Source: Falsirhodobacter algicola
GTDB taxonomy: Bacteria > Pseudomonadota > Alphaproteobacteria > Rhodobacterales > Rhodobacteraceae
Assembly (NCBI RefSeq): GCF_018279165.1
Contig: NZ_CP047289.1
Span: 558,001 to 622,000 of the forward strand
Direction: 5' to 3'
Length of the DNA: 64,000 nucleotides
The translations under genes were made by a program, and so were the position numbers. How positions within the stretch are numbered: position 1 is the first letter of the stretch; each line of letters starts with the position of its first letter. The notes beneath the pieces are model-generated. The model was given only the letters and a program-made list of their open reading frames with translations. It did no database searches and was not told where the DNA came from. This document shows positions 21,545 through 29,578 of the stretch, piece after piece.

Positions 21545-22490
21545 TCGCCCCATTCTGGTGCTGGCCATCCTTGCCGCGCTGGCGCTGCTGTCGATCGCGG
21601 CCTTCATGACGCTGGGCGTGCGGGGCAACTGGCCCTTCGTGCTGGAATATCGCGGGCGCAAGGTGCTGGGGCTGATGCTCGTGGCGTGGTGCGTCGGGGT
21701 GTCGACCGTCCTCTTTCAAACGGTGACGGGAAACCGCATCCTGACCCCGTCGATCATGGGGTTCGACGCGCTGTTCGTGCTGATCCGCACCGCCGTCGTG
21801 TTCTTCTTCGGGTTCGGCGTTCTGGCCACGCTGCCCGATCAGGCGCAGTTCGGGGCCGAGGTTCTGGCGATGACCGGCTTTGCGGTCCTGCTGTTCCAAT
21901 GGCTGTTCCTGCGCGGGCAGCGCAGCCTGCATCTGATGGTGCTGGTGGGGATCGTGTTCGGCGTCCTGTTCCGCAATCTTTCGGCCTTCATGCAGCGCAT
22001 GCTCGATCCGGTGGAGTTTCAAAGCCTGCAGGACAGCTTCTTCGCCAGTTTCGGGCGGATCGATCCGACGCTTCTGGGCGTCTCCCTGCTGCTGGTGGCG
22101 GGGGCGAGCCTTGCGGCCTGGCGCATCTCGCACGCCTTCGATGTGCTGATCCTTGGGCGGGAGCAGGCGATCAGCCTTGGCGTGCCTTACCGCCGCATGG
22201 TGGCCGCGATCCTGTGCATCATCGCCGTTCTGGTGGCGGTGGCGACGGCGCTGGTCGGGCCGGTGACGTTCTTCGGCCTGCTGGTCGTCAGCCTTGCGCA
22301 TGTCCTTTGCGGCACGGGGCGGCACCGCTACATCCTGCCGGCATCGGTTCTGTTGGGCATCATCTGCCTCGTCGGCGGTCAAACCCTGCTGGAGCGGGTC
22401 TTCGCCTTCGACACCGCGCTTTCGATCATCATCGAGTTCCTCGGCGGGCTCATCTTCATCATTCTTCTGATCCGGGGGGCGGCGCGATGA
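21531..22490 (+). CDS. ferric-siderophore ABC transporter permease (YclO/FatC type)
   Basis: A 319-residue second FecCD-family permease that pairs with the preceding one. It has about nine hydrophobic segments and motifs such as VSTVLFQTVTGNRILTPSI and LVGPVTFFGLLVVSLAH. The start lies inside the first permease gene and the stop overlaps the ATPase start as ATGA. Confidence 0.88.
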   Translation: MPRLDRPILVLAILAALALLSIAAFMTLGVRGNWPFVLEYRGRKVLGLMLVAWCVGVSTVLFQTVTGNRILTPSIMGFDALFVLIRTAVVFFFGFGVLATLPDQAQFGAEVLAMTGFAVLLFQWLFLRGQRSLHLMVLVGIVFGVLFRNLSAFMQRMLDPVEFQSLQDSFFASFGRIDPTLLGVSLLLVAGASLAAWRISHAFDVLILGREQAISLGVPYRRMVAAILCIIAVLVAVATALVGPVTFFGLLVVSLAHVLCGTGRHRYILPASVLLGIICLVGGQTLLERVFAFDTALSIIIEFLGGLIFIILLIRGAAR

Positions 22491-23245
22491 TCGTCATCGA
22501 CAATGTCAGCAAGACCTTCGGCGGCGTGCCGGTCGTCGATGGCGTCAGCGTCACGCTGGGCGGGCCGGGCGTCACGTCCATCATCGGGCCGAACGGGGCG
22601 GGGAAATCGACGCTCCTGTCGCTGATCGCGCGGCTGACGGATCGGGACGGGGGCAGGGTGTCGGTGGACGGGCTGGACGTGGACCGCACGCGCAGCGACA
22701 TCCTTGCCCAGCGGCTGTCGATTCTGCGGCAGGACAATCACATCGCCTCGCGGCTGACGGTGCGCGATCTGGTCGGTTTCGGCCGCTATCCCTATTCGCA
22801 CGGGCGCCTGACGGCCGAGGATCGGGCGCGGGTGGATCAGGCCATCGCCTATCTGCACCTGACGGAGCTGAGCGAGCGTTTCCTCGACGAGCTGTCGGGC
22901 GGGCAGCGTCAGCGGGCGCATATCGCGATGGTGTTGGCACAGGACACCGATTACGTCCTGCTGGATGAGCCGCTGAACAACCTCGACATGAAGCACGCGC
23001 GCAACATGATGCAGCAGATCCGCCGGGCGGCGGATGAGCTGGGCAAGACCGTTGTGCTGGTGCTGCACGACATCAACTTCGCCTCGTGGTATTCGGATAC
23101 GATCGTGGCGATGAAGGACGGCCGGATCTGTCATGCCGGCCCCTGCGCCGAGATCATGCGCAGCGAGGTCCTCTCCTCCATCTACGACATGGAGATCGTC
23201 GTGCAGGAGGTTCAGGGCAAGCGGATCAGCCTGTTCTACGCCTGA
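22487..23245 (+). CDS. ferric-siderophore ABC transporter ATPase (YclP/FatE type)
   Basis: A 252-residue ATPase with Walker A GPNGAGKST, signature LSGGQRQRAHIAMVLAQ, Walker B YVLLDEPLNNLD and the switch histidine in VVLVLHDINFA. It completes a binding protein-permease-permease-ATPase system for iron-siderophore uptake. The LexA box of mmcB starts 25 bp after the stop. Confidence 0.92.
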   Translation: MIVIDNVSKTFGGVPVVDGVSVTLGGPGVTSIIGPNGAGKSTLLSLIARLTDRDGGRVSVDGLDVDRTRSDILAQRLSILRQDNHIASRLTVRDLVGFGRYPYSHGRLTAEDRARVDQAIAYLHLTELSERFLDELSGGQRQRAHIAMVLAQDTDYVLLDEPLNNLDMKHARNMMQQIRRAADELGKTVVLVLHDINFASWYSDTIVAMKDGRICHAGPCAEIMRSEVLSSIYDMEIVVQEVQGKRISLFYA

Positions 23246-23269
23246 TCACGCGGATGGGACTGGACGAAG

Positions 23270-23284
23270 GTTCGTGCTTCGTTC
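23270..23284 (+). promoter_or_regulatory. LexA box upstream of mmcB
   Basis: GTTCGTGCTTCGTTC fits the alphaproteobacterial LexA operator GTTC-N7-GTTC exactly. It lies 13-27 bp before the chosen start of mmcB, a damage-inducible gene in relatives, so mmcB is probably repressed by LexA and induced by DNA damage. Confidence 0.75.
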
Positions 23285-23296
23285 ATGTTTGGGGGC

Positions 23297-23764
23297 ATGA
23301 TCCCCGACGACGACCCCATGCTCTCCGCCGCGCCCGGCTTTCGACTGGCCCGCGGTGTCGCGCGTCATCTGCGCAGCCTCGATTACGTCTCGGTGCAGGA
23401 ACTGGTGCCTGCGGCGGGGCTGCGGGTGGATGTGATGGCCCTCGGCCCGAAGGGGGAGGTGTGGATCGTCGAATGCAAATCCGGCCGCGCCGATTTCGCA
23501 GCAGACCGCAAATGGCACAACTATCTCGAATGGTGCGATCGGTTCTTCTGGGCGGTGGATTCCGATTTCCCGACCGATCTTCTGCCCGAAGGGACGGGCC
23601 TCATCCTCGCCGATGCCTATGATGCCGAGATCATCCGCATGGGGCCGGAGGCGCGCCTTGCGCCGGCGCGGCGCAAGGCGATGGTGCATTGCTTCGCCCG
23701 TCACGCCGCCCTGCGCTTGCAGGGGGAGCGTGATCCCGGCTGCCGCGGCGGCGCGCGGATCTAG
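23297..23764 (+). CDS. mmcB: MmcB-family DNA repair protein
   Basis: A 155-residue protein of the MmcB family, SOS-linked and implicated in tolerance of mitomycin-type damage in Caulobacter. It has a PD-(D/E)XK-like nuclease core: LRVDVMALGPKGEVWIVECKS supplies Asp and the E-x-K pair, in two strands. ATG 23297 is preferred; ATG 23285 directly abuts the LexA box and ATG 23318 is also possible. Its stop shares CTAG 23761-23764 with the convergent DUF6324-like gene. Confidence 0.87.
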   Translation: MIPDDDPMLSAAPGFRLARGVARHLRSLDYVSVQELVPAAGLRVDVMALGPKGEVWIVECKSGRADFAADRKWHNYLEWCDRFFWAVDSDFPTDLLPEGTGLILADAYDAEIIRMGPEARLAPARRKAMVHCFARHAALRLQGERDPGCRGGARI

Positions 23765-23973
23765 CGTTTCTTCTTCGGGGCCGGATCGCTTCCCATGGCC
23801 CGCGCGCGTTCGGCGGCGGCCAGAAGCTCCTCGGCGATCTCCTCGGCCTCGTCAGGGTCGAAGTCGAGCGGCAGTTCCATGCCCTCCGCCTCGATGTAAA
23901 TGCGGACCATGCCGACCGAGGTCGGACCGATCTGCAGATTCGCGGCGATGTCGCTTTGTTTGTCGATGCTCAT
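23761..23973 (-). CDS. DUF6324-like small protein
   Basis: A 70-residue acidic protein starting MSIDKQSDIAANLQIGPTS, with a central IYIEAEGMELPLDFDPDEAEEI and a lysine-rich tail (PKKKR). It matches my recollection of the DUF6324 family common in Rhodobacteraceae; function unknown. ATG 23973 is chosen over the upstream in-frame start because AGGAGC lies 5' of it and conserved residues begin there. Convergent with mmcB. Confidence 0.75.
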   Translation of the reverse strand: MSIDKQSDIAANLQIGPTSVGMVRIYIEAEGMELPLDFDPDEAEEIAEELLAAAERARAMGSDPAPKKKR

Positions 23974-24038
23974 GCGCGATGCTCCTTTACGCGCGGGACT
24001 AGTGCCGGAAACAAGAGGATGCAAGTGCACGAAGGGTC

Positions 24039-24067
24039 TTGCAATCCGTTTTGCACGCGTTTAAACG
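24039..24067 (+). promoter_or_regulatory. probable promoter of tRNA-His
   Basis: TTGCAA (24039-24044) and TAAACG (24062-24067) are 17 bp apart, and the -10 box lies 9 bp before the mature tRNA 5' end. The -10 is weak, and TTTAAA two bases upstream is an alternative with a short spacer. Confidence 0.4.
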
Positions 24068-24076
24068 GCCCCCAGT

Positions 24077-24153
24077 GCCGACTTAGCTCAGTAGGTTAGA
24101 GCACCAGATTGTGGATCTGGGGGTCCCCCGTTCGAGCCGGGGAGTCGGTACCA
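24077..24153 (+). tRNA. tRNA-His (anticodon GTG)
   Basis: A complete cloverleaf: acceptor GCCGACT with AGTCGGT, anticodon stem CCAGA/TCTGG with loop TTGTGGA, T arm CCCCG-TTCGAGC-CGGGG, discriminator A73 and encoded CCA. The base before G1 is T, so the usual extra G at -1 is not encoded. With A73 this matches the unusual alphaproteobacterial tRNA-His identity set. Confidence 0.97.
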
Positions 24154-24257
24154 TCACGACCTTGCGCCCATCATGGGCGCGGTCACGAACCTCTTGCTTG
24201 CCAATCCCGTATCGGGCGTGAAAGAAGCGCCCCGGCAAGCCCGTGAAAGAGGATCTC

Positions 24258-25193
24258 ATGCGCATCACTTCCTTCCTTATGGCCTGTGCGGCCACCCTGT
24301 CCGCATCGACGGCCTTCGCGCAGGACGGCGCGGACTGCGCCACGATCCGCAGCTTCGATCCGGGCTGGACCGACATCACCGCCACCAACGGCGTGGCGGG
24401 CGTGATTCTGGATGCCCTCGGCTATCGGTTGCAGATTCAGACGCTGTCGGTTCCGGTCGGCTATTCGGCGATGAAATCCGATCAGATCGACGCATTCCTT
24501 GGGAATTGGATGCCGGCGCAGGCTGCGTTTATCGACGATCTGGATGCGGCCGGAAAGGTGCAGGTGCTGGGCACGAACCTCGAAGGGGCGAAGTTCACGC
24601 TCGCCGTGCCGAAGGAAGAGGCGACCGCGGGGATCGCATCGGTTGCGGATCTCGCGGCCCATGCTGATGCGTTCGACCGCAAGATCTATGGGATCGAGCC
24701 GGGGGCCCCGGCGAACCAGAACATCCTGAAGATGATCGACACCGAGGGGCTGGGCCTTTCGGGCTGGCATATCGTCGAATCGAGCGAGCAGGGGATGCTG
24801 GCGCAGGTGACGCGGGCCGTGCGTTCGGACAAGCCGATCGTGTTCCTCGCTTGGGCGCCGCACCCGATGAACAACGACATCGACATCCAATATCTGAGCG
24901 GCGCCGACGACTGGTTCGGCCCCGATTACGGCGGGGCTACGGTCCGCACCGTGGCGCGCCCTGATTGGGCGGCCCAATGCCCGAACGCGGCGGCGATCCT
25001 GAGCAATCTGCGATTCGACATCCAGATGGAGAATGACCTGATGGGAGAGATCCTCGACGGTGCCGCACCGGACGAAGCCGCGACCGCGTGGATCAAGGCG
25101 AACCCCGAACGTCTGGACGACTGGTTGAAGGATGTCACCACGCGGGATGGTGCCCCCGCCGCCGCCGCCCTTCGCGAGGCGCTGGACCTCTGA
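24258..25193 (+). CDS. choline/glycine-betaine-type binding protein, ChoX-like
   Basis: A 311-residue periplasmic binding protein of the OpuAC/ProX type with a signal peptide ending near TAFA-QD. The tryptophans expected in the ChoX cation box are present at Trp37 (DPGWTD), Trp84 (GNWMP) and Trp199 (AWAPH). With the same offset, the fourth aromatic position is Phe113 rather than the Tyr of ChoX. ATG 24258 has AAAGAGG upstream. No permease or ATPase gene adjoins it; it stands between tRNA-His and dusA, so any transporter partners are elsewhere. Confidence 0.85.
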   Translation: MRITSFLMACAATLSASTAFAQDGADCATIRSFDPGWTDITATNGVAGVILDALGYRLQIQTLSVPVGYSAMKSDQIDAFLGNWMPAQAAFIDDLDAAGKVQVLGTNLEGAKFTLAVPKEEATAGIASVADLAAHADAFDRKIYGIEPGAPANQNILKMIDTEGLGLSGWHIVESSEQGMLAQVTRAVRSDKPIVFLAWAPHPMNNDIDIQYLSGADDWFGPDYGGATVRTVARPDWAAQCPNAAAILSNLRFDIQMENDLMGEILDGAAPDEAATAWIKANPERLDDWLKDVTTRDGAPAAAALREALDL

Positions 25194-25205
25194 GGGGGGA
25201 GGGAT

Positions 25206-26198
25206 ATGGACGCGAACCTGCATCAGGACCGGGTGGCGCGGCTTGCCGTCGCCCCCATGATCGACTGGACGGACCGCCATTGCCGGGTGTTCCACCGGAC
25301 GATGTCGCGCCATGCGCGCCTCTTCACCGAGATGGTCGTCGACAAGGCGATCATCCACGGTCCCCGCGCGCGCCTTCTGGGGCATGACGCGGCGGAACAT
25401 CCGGTGGCGTTGCAGATCGGCGGGTCCGAGCCCGAAAGCTTGGCCGAGGCCGTCCGCCTTGCCGCGCCCTTTGGCTATGACGAGATCAACCTGAATGTCG
25501 GCTGCCCGTCGGACCGGGTGCAGTCGGGATGCTTCGGCGCGGTCCTGATGAAGGACCCGGCGCTGGTCGGGCGCTGCGTTGCGGCGATGATCGGCGCGGC
25601 GGAGGTGCCGGTGACGGTGAAATGCCGCATCGGCGTCGATGACCAGAACCCCGAAGAGGTGCTGCCGGCCTTTCTCGATACCATTGCGGCGGCTGGGGTG
25701 CGGCAGGTCACGATCCATGCCCGCAAGGCGTGGCTTCAGGGCCTGTCCCCGAAGGAGAACCGCGATATTCCGCCCCTCGATTACGATCTGGTCCTGCGGA
25801 TGGCGCAGCGTTTCCCGGATCTATCCATCGCGATCAACGGCGGCATCACCTCGCTGGATCAGGCGCGCGATCTGATGGCGCAGGGGCTGGACGGCGTCAT
25901 GATCGGACGCGCCGCCTATCACGATCCGATGTCGGTCCTGTCCGGGGCCGATGCCCTATGGGGCGAGGATTTCGCCCCCGAACCGGCCGAGGTGCTTGCC
26001 GCGATGCGCCCCTATATCGCCGCGCATCTGGCGGAGGGCGGGCGGCTGCATCAGATCACGCGGCATATGCTCGGCCTTTTCACGGGCCGTCCGGGCGCGC
26101 GGGCATGGCGGCGGTATCTGTCGGAACATGCGGGCCGGCCGGGGGCGGGGCTGCCGGTTCTGGACGATGCCGAAGGCGCGGTCCGCGCCGCCGCCTAG
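25206..26198 (+). CDS. dusA: tRNA-dihydrouridine synthase A
   Basis: FMN- and NADPH-dependent reduction of uridine to dihydrouridine at tRNA positions 20/20a. The 330-residue protein has the DUS TIM-barrel: VAPMIDWTDRH at the start, INLNVGCPSDRVQ with the catalytic cysteine, VTVKCRIGVDD and VMIGRAAYHDP. The ATG follows GGGGGGAGGG. The gene ends in a CTAG shared with the stop of ruvX. Confidence 0.94.
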   Translation: MDANLHQDRVARLAVAPMIDWTDRHCRVFHRTMSRHARLFTEMVVDKAIIHGPRARLLGHDAAEHPVALQIGGSEPESLAEAVRLAAPFGYDEINLNVGCPSDRVQSGCFGAVLMKDPALVGRCVAAMIGAAEVPVTVKCRIGVDDQNPEEVLPAFLDTIAAAGVRQVTIHARKAWLQGLSPKENRDIPPLDYDLVLRMAQRFPDLSIAINGGITSLDQARDLMAQGLDGVMIGRAAYHDPMSVLSGADALWGEDFAPEPAEVLAAMRPYIAAHLAEGGRLHQITRHMLGLFTGRPGARAWRRYLSEHAGRPGAGLPVLDDAEGAVRAAA

Positions 26199-26647
26199 AG
26201 GTTCTGCATCCGGTCCAGCGCGCCTTGCAGGATGAACCCGGCGGCGACGTGGTCGATCACCTCGGCCCGGCGGCGGCGCGAGGTGTCGGCCTCCAGCAGG
26301 GCGCGTTCGGCGGCAACGGTAGAGAGGCGTTCGTCCCAGAACCCGATCGGCAGGTCCGTCAGGCGCGAAAGGTTGCGCGCGAAGGCGCGGGTCTTTTGCA
26401 CGCGCGGCCCTTCGGTCCCGTCCATGTTCAGCGGCAGGCCGAGGATCAGGCCCTTGATCTGCCGTTCGGCCACGAGGCGGAGCAACGCCTCGGCATCCAG
26501 CGTGAACTTGGTCCGCCGGATGGTCAGAAGCGGCGTCGCCACCTGCCGGAACGTGTCCGATACCGCGACGCCGATCGTCTTGTCGCCGAAGTCGAGCCCG
26601 GCAATCGCGCCATATTGCGGAAGCAGGCGGGTGAAATCTTCGATCAA
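26195..26647 (-). CDS. ruvX: RuvX/YqgF-type pre-16S rRNA nuclease
   Basis: A 150-residue YqgF-family RNase H-fold protein, implicated in 16S rRNA 5'-end maturation and formerly called a putative Holliday junction resolvase. Motifs are LDFGDKTIGVAVSD near residue 17 with the first catalytic Asp, GLILGLPLNMDGTEGP, and a C-terminal RRAEVIDHVAA. Its start overlaps the ccmI stop by 4 bp. Confidence 0.92.
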   Translation of the reverse strand: MIEDFTRLLPQYGAIAGLDFGDKTIGVAVSDTFRQVATPLLTIRRTKFTLDAEALLRLVAERQIKGLILGLPLNMDGTEGPRVQKTRAFARNLSRLTDLPIGFWDERLSTVAAERALLEADTSRRRRAEVIDHVAAGFILQGALDRMQNL

Positions 26648-27825
26648 GGGGATACTCCTGCCGCGATGGCGGCCTGCTGAAGGATGTCGAGGTCGGCCGG
26701 ATCGTCATGGCTGGCTTTGGCGGTGGCAAAGGCCGCGCGGGCATCGTCCGTCCGGCCCAGAACGCCGTAGGCCCGGATGAGCTGCGCCCATTCGTCTGCA
26801 TCCCCGCCCGTGGCGGCCAGCCGCGCCGCCAGCCCTTCGACCATGCCGGTGATCGCCTCGGATTGTGCGTCCGGGGCGAGCGAACGGATCGCATCCGCGC
26901 CGGGGGGAAGATCGTCGGGCGCGGTCCAACGGACGCCCGCACGGGCCGCGATGTCGGGCATGGCGGCCAGAACCTGAGGGCGCCATGCCGCATCCGGGGG
27001 TCCGACCTCCAGCGCGCGGCGCCACAGACGAAAGGCCACATCCTCGCGCCCGCCTTGGGCCATCATCAGCCCCGACAGGAACAGCGCCAGCGGCTCGCGC
27101 GGATCGCGCGACAGCGCGCGGTCTAGCAGCGCCTCCGCCTCGGGGGAAAGGTAGCCCCCGGCGGCATAGCCGAGATATTGCGCGGCAAGGGCATAGTCCT
27201 GCGCGTCCCCGGTGCGACGGGCGATCTGCTGCTGCGCTTCGGCGGCAGCGCTGTAATTGGCGAGGGCGGCCTCGTTCTCGGCCAGAAGGCGCTGGCCGCG
27301 CAGATCGTCGGGGTTGCGGGCCACGGCCTGACGCAGCTGATCCATGAGGCCCGCAAGCTCGGGGTCGGGGGGCGTGGTCTGCGGGGCGGGGGCGCGGCGT
27401 TCGGCCTCGGCCTGATCGGGGCGGGCGGCGCGCGCGGCCTCGATCGCGTCGATCCGGGGGCCGAAGGGCGCATCGGCATAACCGGGCGCCCCCACGCGCA
27501 GATAGAACGGCACCGCCGCCGCGACGCAGACCGCGACGAGGATCGCCGCCGGCAGCACCGCGCCGCGCCCGCGCGCCCGCTTGGCCCCCGCCGCCCGGTC
27601 CGCATCCAGCAGACGGCGCGAGATTTCCAGCCGCAAGCGGTCGGCCTCGTCCGGCATCAGGGTGCCCCGTTCGAGATCGCGGGTGATGTCCGTCAGTTGC
27701 GCGCGATAGAAACGCAGGTCGGAGCCTTCGTCATCCCCGCCCCGAACCAGAAGGGCGCGGATCAACGTCGCGGCCACCGCAAGACACAGGCAGCCGATGA
27801 TCGCCCAGAAGATCCAGTTCTGCAT
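26644..27825 (-). CDS. ccmI: cytochrome c biogenesis protein CcmI
   Basis: A 393-residue inner-membrane protein of the CcmI/CycH family, which holds apocytochrome c for heme attachment. Two membrane helices (about 5-25 and 90-110) flank a cytoplasmic loop with the family motif FYRAQLTDITRDLERG. A periplasmic C-terminal part rich in alanine and glutamate carries TPR-like repeats. It is the first gene of a ccmI-ruvX pair; other ccm genes are not in the window. Confidence 0.9.
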   Translation of the reverse strand: MQNWIFWAIIGCLCLAVAATLIRALLVRGGDDEGSDLRFYRAQLTDITRDLERGTLMPDEADRLRLEISRRLLDADRAAGAKRARGRGAVLPAAILVAVCVAAAVPFYLRVGAPGYADAPFGPRIDAIEAARAARPDQAEAERRAPAPQTTPPDPELAGLMDQLRQAVARNPDDLRGQRLLAENEAALANYSAAAEAQQQIARRTGDAQDYALAAQYLGYAAGGYLSPEAEALLDRALSRDPREPLALFLSGLMMAQGGREDVAFRLWRRALEVGPPDAAWRPQVLAAMPDIAARAGVRWTAPDDLPPGADAIRSLAPDAQSEAITGMVEGLAARLAATGGDADEWAQLIRAYGVLGRTDDARAAFATAKASHDDPADLDILQQAAIAAGVSP

Positions 27826-27971
27826 CGGAAGGCCCTTTCGTTCGCCCCTTCATAGAAGGATCGCGGCGCAGGCGGAAGCCGCCCCCCGGATATTTGCATC
27901 CGGGCCGGGGCTGGGGGAACCGCCTTGCCCCGGCATGTGTTCCCTTCGCACAGGAACAGGAGCATGCCGAC

Positions 27972-28136
27972 ATGGCCCCCAATGACGACAGGAGCGGCAA
28001 GGACGCCCGGCGCGGCCCGATGAAGATCGTCTATGCGGTGATCCTCGTGGGGATCGTCGCCATCATCGGCACGGCGGTGCTGACCGGCCACGGCCCCGAC
28101 GAAGGCGCCGACACCGTGGTCCACACAACGAATTGA
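27972..28136 (+). CDS. small single-pass membrane protein, unknown
   Basis: A 54-residue ORF: a charged N terminus (MAPNDDRSGKDARRG), one hydrophobic helix of about 21 residues (IVYAVILVGIVAIIGTAVL), and a short acidic/polar tail. The ATG at 27972 has CAGGAGC about 10 nt upstream. I recognise no family. It lies alone on the plus strand between divergent ccmI and convergent rpe, ending 4 bp from the rpe stop. The clean start, helix and fit in the gap make a real gene likely. Confidence 0.65.
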   Translation: MAPNDDRSGKDARRGPMKIVYAVILVGIVAIIGTAVLTGHGPDEGADTVVHTTN

Positions 28137-28140
28137 CCGC

Positions 28141-28827
28141 TTATCCCGCGACGGCATCCCGAATGGCGCGCATGTTCGCACCATAAGGGGCCGGATCGGA
28201 AACCGATCCGCCGCGGAACACCGCAGAGCCCGCGACCAACACATCCGCCCCCGCCTCGGCCACGAGGGGGGCGGTTTCCGGCGTGACGCCGCCGTCGATC
28301 TGCAGATGGATCGGACGATCGCCGATCATCTCGCGCAGCGCCCGCACCTTCGCCACCTGCGAAGCGATGAAGGACTGACCGCCAAACCCCGGATTGACCG
28401 TCATCACGCAGATCAGGTCCACCATATCCAGAAGATGCGGCACCGCCTCGATCCCCGTTCCGGGGTTGAGGGCGAGACCCGCCTTCGCCCCCGCGCCGCG
28501 GATCGCCTGAAGCGTGCGGTGGATATGCGGGCCAGCCTCCACATGGGCGGTGATGATGTCGGCGCCGGCCTTGGCGAAGGCCTCGATATAGGGATCGACG
28601 GGGGCGATCATCAGATGCACGTCCATGACCGTGCGGATATGCGGGCGCAGCGCCGCGCACATCGCCGGGCCGAAGGTCAGGTTCGGCACGAAATGGCCGT
28701 CCATCACATCGACATGGATCCAGTCCGCGCCCTGATCCTCCACCGCGCGGCATTCGGCGCCGAAGGCGGCGAAATCGGCGGCAAGGATCGAGGGGGCGAT
28801 TTTCAGGCTGCGGTCAAAGGACATCAT
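28141..28827 (-). CDS. rpe: ribulose-phosphate 3-epimerase
   Basis: Interconverts ribulose 5-phosphate and xylulose 5-phosphate in the pentose phosphate and Calvin pathways. The 228-residue TIM-barrel shows the metal/catalytic motifs WIHVDVMDGHFVPNLTFGP and MTVNPGFGGQ, and the C-terminal phosphate-binding VLVAGSAVFRGG. It follows the ThiE-like gene by 25 bp on the same strand and may be cotranscribed. No Calvin-cycle genes are nearby. Confidence 0.96.
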   Translation of the reverse strand: MMSFDRSLKIAPSILAADFAAFGAECRAVEDQGADWIHVDVMDGHFVPNLTFGPAMCAALRPHIRTVMDVHLMIAPVDPYIEAFAKAGADIITAHVEAGPHIHRTLQAIRGAGAKAGLALNPGTGIEAVPHLLDMVDLICVMTVNPGFGGQSFIASQVAKVRALREMIGDRPIHLQIDGGVTPETAPLVAEAGADVLVAGSAVFRGGSVSDPAPYGANMRAIRDAVAG

Positions 28828-28852
28828 CTGCTCCGTCTGGGCGCGTGCGGGG

Positions 28853-29473
28853 TCAACCGAGGGGCGCGAGAAGTTCGTTCAGCGCGGCAAGGGGATCGTC
28901 GGTACCCCAGATCTCATCGCCGATGCCGAAGAAATCGGTCACGGGGGCGAGTTGCGCCACCCGCGCCGCCGTCAGCGCTCCTTCGGCAACGACCGGCACC
29001 TCGATCATCTCGGACCACCACGCGAAAAGCTCGTGCTCGGCTTGGCTTCCATCGTCCAGCGGCGTCGGGCCGACCGGGCCGAAGGCGATGTAATCGGCCC
29101 CGGCATCGCCAGCGGTCATGCCTTCGTGCCGGGTGGTGCCGCAGAAGGCCCCGATGATGGCGTCGTTGCCCAGATCCTTGCGCACCTTGCGTACCGACCG
29201 CGAGCCATCCATCAGATGCACCCCGTCCAGCCCGAGGCGTTCGACCAGAAGGACATGCTTTTCGATCACCAGCGCGATGTCGCGCGCATGGCAGATCTCG
29301 CGCAGCGCATCGGCGGCGCGGGCGATCTCGTCCTCGTCGCGCGTCGCGAGCGAAAGGCGCAGGCAGGCGATCTCTGCGCCGTCCAGCACGCGGGCAAGGC
29401 GCGGGGCGAAAACCTCGGCATCGAAGGCGGCCGGGGTGGAGAGATAGATTTGGGGACGCTCGGCATCGGCCAT
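28853..29473 (-). CDS. ThiE/TenI-like TIM-barrel protein with degenerate active site
   Basis: A 206-residue protein with the overall thiamine-phosphate-synthase fold (GLDGVHLMDG, GADYIAFGPVGPT), but motifs normal in ThiE are altered. The stretch usually containing the substrate-binding Lys reads LRLSLATRDEDE, and the NDR motif is replaced by IEKH. I therefore doubt thiamine synthesis; it may be a TenI-like or uncharacterised paralogue. ATG 29473 is used because the open frame further upstream is not protein-like. It sits upstream of rpe. Confidence 0.78.
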   Translation of the reverse strand: MADAERPQIYLSTPAAFDAEVFAPRLARVLDGAEIACLRLSLATRDEDEIARAADALREICHARDIALVIEKHVLLVERLGLDGVHLMDGSRSVRKVRKDLGNDAIIGAFCGTTRHEGMTAGDAGADYIAFGPVGPTPLDDGSQAEHELFAWWSEMIEVPVVAEGALTAARVAQLAPVTDFFGIGDEIWGTDDPLAALNELLAPLG

Positions 29474-29578
29474 CTTCGGGCTCCGTGTTCGTGACTGGCC
29501 GCTGCCATAGCGCAACCGGCGGCGGTTGTCATCAACATGTGCCCGGCGTATCAGAGCGCACGCAGAAAAGAGGCCCCC

